Positions 1-5,324 of a stretch of 5,605 bases of DNA are shown one piece after another. The position numbers and the translations under genes were made by a program. The stretch comes from Candidatus Woesearchaeota archaeon. GTDB lineage: Archaea; Nanobdellota; Nanobdellia; Woesearchaeales; JACPBV01. Position 1 is the stretch's first letter, and each line of letters starts with the position of its first letter. The DNA is taken from positions 1-5,605 of the forward strand of contig JACPBU010000121.1 in assembly GCA_016180165.1 (NCBI GenBank). Direction: 5' to 3'. Below the pieces are notes generated by a model, which was not told where the DNA came from, made no database searches, and saw only the letters and a list, made by a program, of their open reading frames with translations.

Positions 1-18
1 GGGGATATCGGAGGAGCT

Positions 19-34
19 GATAAAATTTATATCC
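19..34 (-). promoter_or_regulatory. possible TATA-box promoter for a gene left of the window
   Basis: Read on the minus strand this stretch is GGATATAAATTTTATC, an AT-rich TATA-like box. Its expected start site, about 25 bases downstream, falls at or just past the left edge, so no gene can be confirmed. It lies directly after the stop codon of the PhoU-like gene. It also forms part of an inverted repeat (GGATAT at 3-8 with ATATCC at 29-34), so it could instead belong to a 3' end structure. Confidence 0.22.
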
Positions 35-44
35 TCTGTGGGCT

Positions 45-893
45 CTACCCCGGACAAAGCGCTGGTGGTCTTTTGCTGTGGCCGAGGAAATAATGGCGCG
101 ACTTGAGAAGGAGGGATTCTCTTGTCAACTTTCCGACAGCGTCTAAGCGATGGTGGAAGAAACACTCATGGAATTGGTCAAAAAGAGCCTGAATTTCGGA
201 AAGAAGACTGATAGTATCTTTTCCCACATTGACCGATTTCTGGCTTTCTAAAAACTTATAGCAGTGCTCACAGCATCGGTCAAGGGCAAGAACAAAATGG
301 AGCAGGATCTGGTAAAAATCCCTGTCCCGGTAATGGACATGGTTTTTATTGATGAGTCGCTTGCAATAGGCATCAAGTTGAAGGTGTTTTTGCGTCTGTT
401 GCTGGATTAACCCGGCATGGGGAAACACGCCCTGCCTGAGATCCTGGGCAATGACGGAAAGATTTTCTTTCGTCAAGAAGAATATGCGCCGCATCACCAT
501 GGTAAACTTCTCACCTGTCGGCTCAGTAACATTTTCCAGAATCCAATAGCCATCCTCCTTGCTTATCACCTCAAGCCCCAAAAGAACAGTGTTCAGGCAC
601 TGCTGGATATGCTCTCCCTGCTCCAGGTCATTCAACCGAATTCTCATTTTATCCAATCCAGCCCTATAGAGATTGAGAAGAATATAGCGGATGAATTCAT
701 TATCTAGGGAGCGAACATCAATTTCAAGCTCCTCCCGAGGCCCCTGTTTTGGGACGGGTGAAAGGATAAGATTTTTCTTCACTTCAAAAGTATCGATTTC
801 ATCTCCTGCTTTGATTCCGAACTTCTTTGCCCACTTAGCCGGAAGGCTTATAGTTAGTGTTGAGGTTCCATGCCTCACAACTTTACGTATCAT
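45..893 (-). CDS. AbrB/SpoVT-PhoU family transcriptional regulator
   Basis: A 282-residue cytoplasmic protein, probably a regulator of the archaeal PhoU type, a family tied to phosphate uptake control. Residues 1-46 form a swapped-hairpin AbrB domain: the start MIRKVVRHGTSTLTISLP, then KWAKKFGIKAGDEI, matches the family pattern of a basic strand, S-L-P, and G-x-K-x-G-D-E-I. From about residue 125 to 275 the protein is helical and charged, as in PhoU domains, with a Cys/His-rich stretch (CCEHC, HECFFHH) of unknown meaning. I chose ATG 893 because the AbrB fold begins there. TTG 914 and GTG 911 would add seven unconserved residues that lie inside the promoter. A TATA-like box centred about 27 bp upstream puts the transcript start at this ATG, so the mRNA is probably leaderless. 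It is transcribed divergently from the SDR gene. The family assignment is firm; the phosphate role and DNA target are inferred. Confidence 0.88.
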   Translation of the reverse strand: MIRKVVRHGTSTLTISLPAKWAKKFGIKAGDEIDTFEVKKNLILSPVPKQGPREELEIDVRSLDNEFIRYILLNLYRAGLDKMRIRLNDLEQGEHIQQCLNTVLLGLEVISKEDGYWILENVTEPTGEKFTMVMRRIFFLTKENLSVIAQDLRQGVFPHAGLIQQQTQKHLQLDAYCKRLINKNHVHYRDRDFYQILLHFVLALDRCCEHCYKFLESQKSVNVGKDTISLLSEIQALFDQFHECFFHHRLDAVGKLTRESLLLKSRHYFLGHSKRPPALCPG

Positions 894-897
894 ATCT

Positions 898-912
898 GGT
901 GTAAAAAACACC
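898..912. repeat. short inverted repeat between TATA box and start of the PhoU-like gene
   Basis: GGTGT and ACACC flank five A residues, giving a perfect 5-bp-arm inverted repeat. It sits between the TATA-like box (917-924) and the ATG (893) of the minus-strand regulator, where a bound protein would block transcription initiation. It could be an operator, but with such short arms it could be chance. Confidence 0.35.
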
Positions 913-914
913 AA

Positions 915-930
915 TTATTTAAATCTTTCC
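915..930 (-). promoter_or_regulatory. BRE/TATA promoter of the PhoU-like gene
   Basis: On the minus strand the order is GGAAAG (925-930, BRE-like, purine-rich) followed by ATTTAAAT (917-924, TATA-like). The box centre lies about 27 bases from the A of ATG 893, which is the normal archaeal TATA-to-start-site distance. This predicts a leaderless transcript and supports ATG 893 as the start codon. Confidence 0.6.
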
Positions 931-934
931 AAAT

Positions 935-962
935 GTAACCACTATTTACATAATATGGTTAC
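935..962. promoter_or_regulatory. palindromic operator candidate between divergent promoters
   Basis: GTAACCA (935-941) and TGGTTAC (956-962) are perfect 7-bp inverted arms around a 14-base AT-rich centre. The palindrome lies just upstream of the BRE/TATA of the minus-strand regulator and about 10 bp upstream of the BRE/TATA of the plus-strand SDR gene. One dimeric regulator could therefore control both. The adjacent AbrB-domain protein is the obvious candidate, because regulators of divergent pairs often bind the shared region. That link is inference. Confidence 0.5.
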
Positions 963-989
963 TGGTTGCCAAAAAGATTTATACTGGTT
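960..989 (+). repeat. direct repeat TACTGGTT, 22-bp period
   Basis: TACTGGTT occurs at 960-967 and again at 982-989, 22 bp apart, close to two helical turns, so both copies face the same side of the DNA. The first copy overlaps the right arm of the 935-962 palindrome and the second overlaps the end of the SDR TATA box. They may be extra half-sites for the same regulator. Confidence 0.35.
971..985 (+). promoter_or_regulatory. BRE/TATA promoter of the SDR gene
   Basis: AAAAAGA (971-977) followed by TTTATACT (978-985) fits an archaeal BRE plus TATA box. The expected start site is near 1007, which would leave a leader of about 35 bases carrying a strong ribosome-binding site. This is unlike the apparently leaderless gene on the other side. 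Confidence 0.55.
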
Positions 990-1029
990 TTCTTTATCCA
1001 AACTCATGAATTTTAATATCGGAATTTCT

Positions 1030-1036
1030 GGAGGGG
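1030..1036 (+). promoter_or_regulatory. Shine-Dalgarno site of the SDR gene
   Basis: GGAGGGG ends six bases before ATG 1043 (the core GGAGG ends eight bases before). It is the clearest ribosome-binding site in the window. It decides the start codon over the internal ATG at 1109, which has no such site but lies nearer the Rossmann fold. Confidence 0.75.
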
Positions 1037-1042
1037 ATTTTC

Positions 1043-1945
1043 ATGAAAGCAACTTTAGAGAGTGAAGTAACTGGCGGGCATTCAGGCAGGATTGATACAG
1101 CGTTCGACATGGGAAATAGCTCTGAGCCAGCAGTTATTATGGGTGGCGCAAGCGGCATCGGAGCAGCGTGTGTTGAGATATTTGCAAGGCACAACCATCC
1201 TGTGCTCATCGGCGACAGGAACCGTGAACTGGGGATGGAAGTTGCGAAAAGATATGGAAATACGGAGTATCGTCATGTCAATGTCTTAGATCGTGGCTCT
1301 ATCGAAGCATTTGCAGGCTTTGTCGATGAATGGGGCGGCATCAACCATCTTGTTTACACTCCTGGCGGGCCTTCAAAAGACGAGCTTGATGCCGAAAAAG
1401 GGAAGAAAAGGAATGGAAAGCCAATCCACCCCATCTTTGACATTTCCGAGGCATCTATCGATTATGCTGTTGCACTTAATTTTCTGGGCTATGTTCGCGC
1501 TATCCAGGAGCTGGGCCCTATCATGCTTAACGCTGATGGAACCCGCAGCATATGTGGAATAACTTCGATCAACAAATTGGGGAAATACGGGCTTGCGATT
1601 TATTCTGCCATGAAGAATGCAATGGGAGCATACAGTATTGTTGCAGCAAATAAGCTTGGGCCAAAAATAAAGGTAAATACTGCTGCCCCCGGAAGCACCA
1701 TAACGCCAGCAACTATTGCAGAAGTCATGGATTTTAAAGCTGTTGCTGCCAAAACAGGGCTTTGGCGTGTTACAAAGCCGGAAGATGTTGCAAGAATGGT
1801 ATATGAATTAGCAACAAACCCTGCTGTGAGCGGCCTTTCAGTTGTTGTTGATTCACTGCAGTTCCTTGCGGAAGACAGGTCGAGGTACGAGGGGATTGAG
1901 CCGAAGAATATGCCAACCAAAAATAAGAGGTGGCATAAAAAATAG
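1043..1945 (+). CDS. short-chain dehydrogenase/reductase (SDR), classical type
   Basis: A 300-residue NAD(P)-dependent oxidoreductase of the classical SDR family. The nucleotide-binding motif is GGASGIG (residues 34-40). Asp58 follows the second strand, a position that usually favours NAD(H). The stabilising motif that normally reads NNAG is TPGG here (106-109). The catalytic set is Asn146, Ser175 (in ITSINK), Tyr187 and Lys191 (in YSAMK), all present, so the enzyme should be active. The later AAPGSTITP matches the usual P-G loop after strand 6. Two oddities: a 27-residue N-terminal extension before the fold, and a basic C-terminal tail ending in KRWHKK. A charged stretch around 113-127 (KGKKRNGK) is an insertion relative to minimal SDRs. 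It has its own promoter and ribosome-binding site and lies 270 bp before the next gene. The substrate cannot be read from sequence; a sugar or acyl substrate is possible. Confidence 0.9.
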   Translation: MKATLESEVTGGHSGRIDTAFDMGNSSEPAVIMGGASGIGAACVEIFARHNHPVLIGDRNRELGMEVAKRYGNTEYRHVNVLDRGSIEAFAGFVDEWGGINHLVYTPGGPSKDELDAEKGKKRNGKPIHPIFDISEASIDYAVALNFLGYVRAIQELGPIMLNADGTRSICGITSINKLGKYGLAIYSAMKNAMGAYSIVAANKLGPKIKVNTAAPGSTITPATIAEVMDFKAVAAKTGLWRVTKPEDVARMVYELATNPAVSGLSVVVDSLQFLAEDRSRYEGIEPKNMPTKNKRWHKK

Positions 1946-2064
1946 CTGGAGGCCGTGCATTGGGCATCATCATCTGCATACTATATGCGCCTATCCAATT
2001 TTGCGGACGCCATTAACAAATTAAAGGCATCAGGCTGTCAATAAATGTCCAACAGATGTCTATA

Positions 2065-2094
2065 GCATAGGGCAATAACTTCCAGTTGCTATGC
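2065..2094 (+). repeat. hairpin in the SDR to oxidoreductase intergenic region
   Basis: GCATAG (2065-2070) pairs with CTATGC (2089-2094). After a two-base GG bulge, CAA (2073-2075) pairs with TTG (2086-2088), leaving a 10-base loop. Its 3' arm contains TTGCTAT, the heptamer seen at other hairpins in this window. It could mark the 3' end of the SDR transcript, but no T-run follows, so it is not a typical archaeal terminator. Confidence 0.5.
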
Positions 2095-2108
2095 ACAGTT
2101 AGTGTGAG

Positions 2109-2206
2109 CTATACTCGCGAACAAAAATAATTGAACATTAGTTGTTCGCTCGTAATAAGCAAGGGACATTATCTATTGCTCAAATGTTTGTGTCCCTTGC
2201 TATATA
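2109..2206 (+). repeat. two-hairpin repeat element, copy 1
   Basis: A 98-bp unit that starts CTATACT and ends CTATATA. Hairpin 1 pairs GCGAACAA (2117-2124) with TTGTTCGC (2142-2149). A spacer TCGTAATA (2150-2157) follows. Hairpin 2 pairs AGCAAGGGACA (2158-2168) with TGTCCCTTGCT (2191-2201), a perfect 11-bp stem with a 22-base loop. The second copy is at 5210-5305; about 73 of 96 aligned positions match by hand. The differences in the stems are largely paired changes. The element ends 9 bp before the start codon of the oxidoreductase gene, so hairpin 2 would lie in its leader. An AT-rich stretch in hairpin 1's loop (about 2124-2131) could be the promoter, with a start site near 2154. The TATATA at 2201-2206 is too close to the ATG to serve. 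The class is unknown: structured RNA, palindromic operators or a small mobile repeat. Confidence 0.75.
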
Positions 2207-2215
2207 AACTTCAAG

Positions 2216-3238
2216 ATGGCAAAACTAAAAGTTGGCATTATAGGATGCGGCAAATTTGCCTATAACCATCTCGCTGCGATCAAATCTCGTGACGATGTTG
2301 TGCTTGCTGCTATCTCCGATAAAAATGAAGATGCCCTTCGGCATTTTAGCGATAAGGCTGGACTGCATCAAGAAGATGCATACACGGACTATCATCAGAT
2401 GCTTTTGAGGGGCGATTTAAATATTGGAGCTGTTGTAACGCCCCCTTCCCAAACATTTGGAATTGCAATCGATTGCCTGGAGCACGGTTTGCATACCTTC
2501 CTGGAGAAGCCTGTTGCGCTTAGTCTTCAGGATGCCGATAAGCTTGGTATAGCTGCGGATTCTGCAAGTCAAAAAAGCATTGTTGCAATGGTTGATTTCA
2601 TCTATCGTGCTGAGCCAGGTTTCTGGAAATTACATGAGCTTGTCAGGGACGGTGCAATAGGGCATCCGATCAGCGCAAAATTCCTGAAGATGAATGAAGT
2701 TAATTATGACCCGAAGTTCGAAATGTCTTTCCAGAGCAACTATTTCGCATACAAAGTAGGCCCAAATTTTATGTCAGGCTCCCATTATGTGTTTATGGTT
2801 TGGATGTTAAACCGTTTAGCGGGGCCCCATAAAGTCCATGGTTTTGGCCATAAATACAAAGATTGGTATTTGGCAAGCAACGATGATTACAACAGGCTTA
2901 ATTTTCAGGATAATTTTAGCGCCGATATTGGCATCGCCTGGCTTCCAACAGGGGACAGAGAAACAAAAACATACCATCACTTCGTTGAGATCATGGGTAT
3001 TGAGGGAACGCTGCGCTACGATCCCGAAAATGAAGTGGTAAGGCTTCACAGGCCAGGAGAAGAAGAAAAAGCCTGGGAAACCCCTAAAGGCAGCCGCCTG
3101 AAAAATATGTGGGGGCTGCTTATTGGCTCCATTAACGGCAATCAACCTGAGCTTTTCCCTGACGTTACTGTCAGCAGGTCAGTTCTTGACGTCTGCATCC
3201 AAATGAATGATAAGATAAGCCAAAACACCTCACCATGA
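2216..3238 (+). CDS. Gfo/Idh/MocA family NAD(P)-dependent oxidoreductase
   Basis: A 340-residue cytoplasmic oxidoreductase; family members oxidise or reduce hydroxyl groups on sugars, sugar nucleotides or inositols. The N-terminal Rossmann fold is clear: KVGIIGCGKFA (residues 5-15) holds the G-x-G-x-x-A motif, and AISDKNEDA follows strand 2. The family signature EKP is at residues 97-99, with Lys98 the usual active-site lysine. The C-terminal domain carries SGSHYVF with His190, where the family's catalytic histidine lies. The Asp normally four residues before that His is Met186, and the Asp often three residues after is Phe193, so the chemistry may be altered. ATG 2216 is the only possible start: the frame upstream has no start codon before a stop at 2156. 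There is no Shine-Dalgarno site, and hairpin 2 of the repeat element ends 14 bp upstream. The stop overlaps the next gene's ATG by 4 bp, so the two are co-translated. Confidence 0.9.
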   Translation: MAKLKVGIIGCGKFAYNHLAAIKSRDDVVLAAISDKNEDALRHFSDKAGLHQEDAYTDYHQMLLRGDLNIGAVVTPPSQTFGIAIDCLEHGLHTFLEKPVALSLQDADKLGIAADSASQKSIVAMVDFIYRAEPGFWKLHELVRDGAIGHPISAKFLKMNEVNYDPKFEMSFQSNYFAYKVGPNFMSGSHYVFMVWMLNRLAGPHKVHGFGHKYKDWYLASNDDYNRLNFQDNFSADIGIAWLPTGDRETKTYHHFVEIMGIEGTLRYDPENEVVRLHRPGEEEKAWETPKGSRLKNMWGLLIGSINGNQPELFPDVTVSRSVLDVCIQMNDKISQNTSP

Positions 3239-4566
3239 AACCGCTCTATGTCCTCAGCAGGCATGCAGTATATTCCGGAAACGGAAGTGTTGTTGACAGC
3301 TTGGCAAGATATCTATATGATCTGCATGTGCCAGTCGATGTTGCAGTCACTTCTCCAGACGGTGTTTCAGTAATTCCAGCCGATCTACAGAGGGAAAAAC
3401 ATCTCCAGGAAAGGCTGAAGGCAGCAGAGCATAAGACACTTGATGATTTTCTCGAACATTCTCAGCCATATGACATCGTCCATGCCCACTCGATGGCCAG
3501 TGATGATGCTTTGCTTGCGATTGTGGAAACACTGAAGCGCAAAGGCGCAGGTATTGTAAGCACTATCCACATCAATCATGCACAGGAATATGGCAGCCTA
3601 AGGAGGCGGTTTGAGGAGCTCCATGAGGCGGAAATATTAAAGGAAGCCAAACATTTTATCAAAGCATGTTACAAAGATGATGCTTCGTTTGATGAGAGAT
3701 TTGGGCAGCTCGTGCGTGCTTGGGTTGAAGGATTTTTAAAGGTTATCAGAGAAGGTGAACCAAGGTTAAAAGAAGATCTTGTCAATTATAGCTATCAATC
3801 GAGGCTTTTGAGGCTTAGTGACCATGTCATCCATTTAACAAGATATGGCCGAGAGATGGCAGAATTTTTTTACGGAGATGAGTTGAGGGGGATACCCAAT
3901 CCTCCGATTGGAAACGGCATCTCAATAATCCCGGCTGATAGAAGCCCCCCAATGAGGAAATCCCCTTCCGGAACAATTACCCTGCTGTATGATGGCAGGA
4001 TTTCGACGGAAAAGGGCGTTGTTGAGCTTGCAGAGGCATTTCTTGAAGTTGTAGAAAAACATGATGATGTCAGGATAATCTTCCATGGCGATGGCGATCA
4101 GCAGCAGGTTATCCGGGAAAAACTGGAGCCATATTCTGACAGGGCAACCTTTGTCCCCTATCACGGCCCATTCAATACTGGTGCTGAATTACTGACAGAT
4201 GGTATATCAATCCGTAATTATTTAATGCTGAATTCCGACCTTATGGTCGTGCCCAGCCATAGTGAAACCTTTTGCCTTGCTATTGCAGAAGGAATGCACC
4301 GCAAGATTCCAGTTCTTGCAAGTGACATAAGGGTCTTTAAGGAGATATACAAGGATTTTGTTCTTATGTTTGAGCGGGGCAACGTCGAATCCCTCGCTGA
4401 AAGCATTGAAAACTTCCTGCAAAGCCCAAACAGCCCAGCTGCTCAGGCAATGGTTAACAGAGCCTACGAATTCAGCTTCAAATTAGCATGGGAGCGAATA
4501 GCAAGGAAGCACATTGCCCTATACAATTATGTTATTGAAATTGATGAGGTGAGGAGACAGGTTTAA
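3235..4566 (+). CDS. GT-B fold glycosyltransferase, GT4-like
   Basis: A 443-residue glycosyltransferase that should move a sugar from a nucleotide-sugar donor to a glycan or lipid acceptor. Acceptor-side features: Gly15-x-Gly17 in the first loop, YDIVHAHS near residues 79-86, and TIHINH at 110-115. The donor half begins at the linker IGNGI (225-229). LYDGRISTEKG holds Arg255 and Lys260, the usual diphosphate-binding pair. SETFCLAIAE gives the GT4 E-x7-E motif at Glu344 and Glu352. Between TIHINH and DHVIHLT (196-202) lies a charged, helix-rich stretch of about 80 residues, longer than I expect for the family. No signal peptide or membrane segment is visible, so it acts on the cytoplasmic side. 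Its ATG overlaps the preceding stop (ATGA), so translation is coupled. It probably works with that oxidoreductase in surface glycan assembly. The stop is 8 bp from the convergent pyrE stop. Confidence 0.9.
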   Translation: MKPLYVLSRHAVYSGNGSVVDSLARYLYDLHVPVDVAVTSPDGVSVIPADLQREKHLQERLKAAEHKTLDDFLEHSQPYDIVHAHSMASDDALLAIVETLKRKGAGIVSTIHINHAQEYGSLRRRFEELHEAEILKEAKHFIKACYKDDASFDERFGQLVRAWVEGFLKVIREGEPRLKEDLVNYSYQSRLLRLSDHVIHLTRYGREMAEFFYGDELRGIPNPPIGNGISIIPADRSPPMRKSPSGTITLLYDGRISTEKGVVELAEAFLEVVEKHDDVRIIFHGDGDQQQVIREKLEPYSDRATFVPYHGPFNTGAELLTDGISIRNYLMLNSDLMVVPSHSETFCLAIAEGMHRKIPVLASDIRVFKEIYKDFVLMFERGNVESLAESIENFLQSPNSPAAQAMVNRAYEFSFKLAWERIARKHIALYNYVIEIDEVRRQV

Positions 4567-4571
4567 TGAAC

Positions 4572-4582
4572 TTTTTATTTAT
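4572..4582 (+). terminator. T-rich 3' end of the oxidoreductase-glycosyltransferase operon
   Basis: TTTTTATTTAT begins six bases after the glycosyltransferase stop codon and overlaps the last codons of convergent pyrE. Archaeal termination relies on T-rich tracts rather than hairpins, so this is a plausible plus-strand terminator. No equivalent T-run follows pyrE on the minus strand, so pyrE transcripts may read into the glycosyltransferase gene as antisense RNA. Confidence 0.35.
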
Positions 4583-5180
4583 TCCATCTCTCCGGGTTAT
4601 CAAGATACTCAAGCGTCAGTTTAAAATTCTCTTCATCGACCTTGCCTTTCTTATGCATGTAGTCAAGGAGCTCCTTCAGGGTGATGAGCGAATGGAGCTC
4701 CAAACCCTCATCAGCAAGCATCGCCTTCCCTCCCTGCTCCCGGTCAAGGATGACAATCACATCTTTGACAGCTGCCCCTTCATTCTTGAGCCCTTCCACA
4801 AAGACAAATTTTGACCGCCCGTCGGTTATCATATCATCGACAAGGACAGCTACCTGCCCTTTTTCCAGGTTGCCTTCGACAAATGAATTTGTCCCATAAC
4901 CCTTGGGCCTTTTCCTGACATAGACCATAGGAATCAGGCCTTTTATTGCAATTCCCGCTGCGATGGGAATTCCTGCAGTCTCGGCTCCAGCGACAATATC
5001 TGCATTAAGTCCCTTGACCATCTCTGCAAGCTTCTCAGAGATGAGCTCGAAGGGTTTTGGATAGGAAGGCAGTTTCCTGATATCGACATAGACGGGGCTT
5101 TTCCTTCCCGAGGATAAGGTAAATAATCCGAACTTGACCACTTCTGCGTCAATCAAAGCATCTGCAACCTCTTTGTCCAT
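4575..5180 (-). CDS. pyrE: orotate phosphoribosyltransferase
   Basis: A 201-residue enzyme of de novo pyrimidine synthesis that joins orotate and PRPP to give orotidine 5'-phosphate, in the cytoplasm. The OPRT pattern is present in order: F-x-L-x-S-G-x-x-S-x-x-Y-x-D (residues 20-33), GAETAGIP (65-72), the flexible catalytic loop RKRPKGYGT (89-97), the PRPP-binding motif VAVLVDDMITDGRSK (110-124) and DREQGG (146-151). The length is normal for the family. I chose ATG 5180: it gives the usual N-terminus and has GGTGA (5185-5189) and GAGGAG (5191-5196) upstream. A TTG at 5225 would add 15 residues lying across the ribosome-binding site and hairpin 1 of the repeat element, which makes it unlikely. 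pyrF is not in the window. The gene stands alone on its strand here, convergent with the glycosyltransferase. Confidence 0.95.
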   Translation of the reverse strand: MDKEVADALIDAEVVKFGLFTLSSGRKSPVYVDIRKLPSYPKPFELISEKLAEMVKGLNADIVAGAETAGIPIAAGIAIKGLIPMVYVRKRPKGYGTNSFVEGNLEKGQVAVLVDDMITDGRSKFVFVEGLKNEGAAVKDVIVILDREQGGKAMLADEGLELHSLITLKELLDYMHKKGKVDEENFKLTLEYLDNPERWNK

Positions 5181-5184
5181 TGTC

Positions 5185-5196
5185 TCACCACTCCTC
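5185..5196 (-). promoter_or_regulatory. Shine-Dalgarno region of pyrE
   Basis: On the minus strand GAGGAG (5191-5196) and GGTGA (5185-5189) precede ATG 5180 by 10 and 4 bases. Both match the anti-Shine-Dalgarno end of 16S rRNA. They support ATG 5180 over the upstream TTG. Confidence 0.6.
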
Positions 5197-5209
5197 GCTT
5201 GTTTTTTAT

Positions 5210-5305
5210 CTATACTTACGGACAATAATTATTATACAATTGTTGTCCGTTCGTAATAAGCAAACGACATACTTTTGTCTAAATATTTGTGTCGTTAGCT
5301 ATATA
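5210..5305 (+). repeat. two-hairpin repeat element, copy 2
   Basis: A 96-bp relative of the unit at 2109-2206, in the same orientation and with the same CTATACT and CTATATA ends. Hairpin 1 pairs ACGGACAA (5218-5225) with TTGTCCGT (5243-5250). It extends inward to 13 pairs if one G-U wobble is allowed on the plus strand (U5226 with G5242). The spacer TCGTAATA (5251-5258) is identical to copy 1. Hairpin 2 pairs AGCAAACGACA (5259-5269) with TGTCGTTAGCT (5290-5300), with one A-A mismatch. Against copy 1, two base pairs in each hairpin change on both arms, while one pair in hairpin 2 is lost. Here the element precedes the minus-strand pyrE, so its orientation to the gene is opposite to copy 1. Confidence 0.75.
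5226..5240 (-). promoter_or_regulatory. probable TATA region of pyrE, inside hairpin 1 of the repeat
   Basis: Minus-strand ATTGTATAATAATTA is the best TATA-like box upstream of pyrE. A start site about 26 bases on (near 5207) would give a leader of roughly 27 bases holding the ribosome-binding site. The box lies between the two arms of hairpin 1, so a protein bound to the arms would cover it. A second AT-rich stretch at 5203-5217 would place the start almost on the ATG and suits the ribosome-binding site less well. Confidence 0.4.
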
Positions 5306-5324
5306 TTCACTTTTCCCACACATC

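Noticed and set aside
417..1065. Two plus-strand frames antisense to the PhoU-like gene
   Set aside because: They mirror a gene with clear AbrB features, have no ribosome-binding sites, and one runs through the divergent promoter region.
1976..1988. GCATA-CTA-TATGC mini-hairpin after the SDR stop
   Set aside because: Five pairs with a 3-base loop and no following T-run is too weak to call a terminator.
2109..2206. Integron attC site or CRISPR repeat as the identity of the two-hairpin element
   Set aside because: The arms do not carry the attC core pattern ending in GTTRRRY, there is no array of regularly spaced short repeats, and no integrase or cas gene is present.
2201..2208. TATATAAA just before the oxidoreductase ATG as its TATA box
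   Set aside because: It lies only about 12 bases before ATG 2216. The predicted start site would fall inside the coding region, after the first codons of the Rossmann strand.
4566..4814. 82-codon plus-strand frame overlapping the glycosyltransferase stop
   Set aside because: It lies wholly antisense to conserved pyrE and shows no protein motif. It is a shadow frame.
5181..5225. TTG 5225 as the pyrE start, adding 15 residues
   Set aside because: The extension would cover the ribosome-binding site and the left arm of hairpin 1, and ATG 5180 gives the normal family length and N-terminus.
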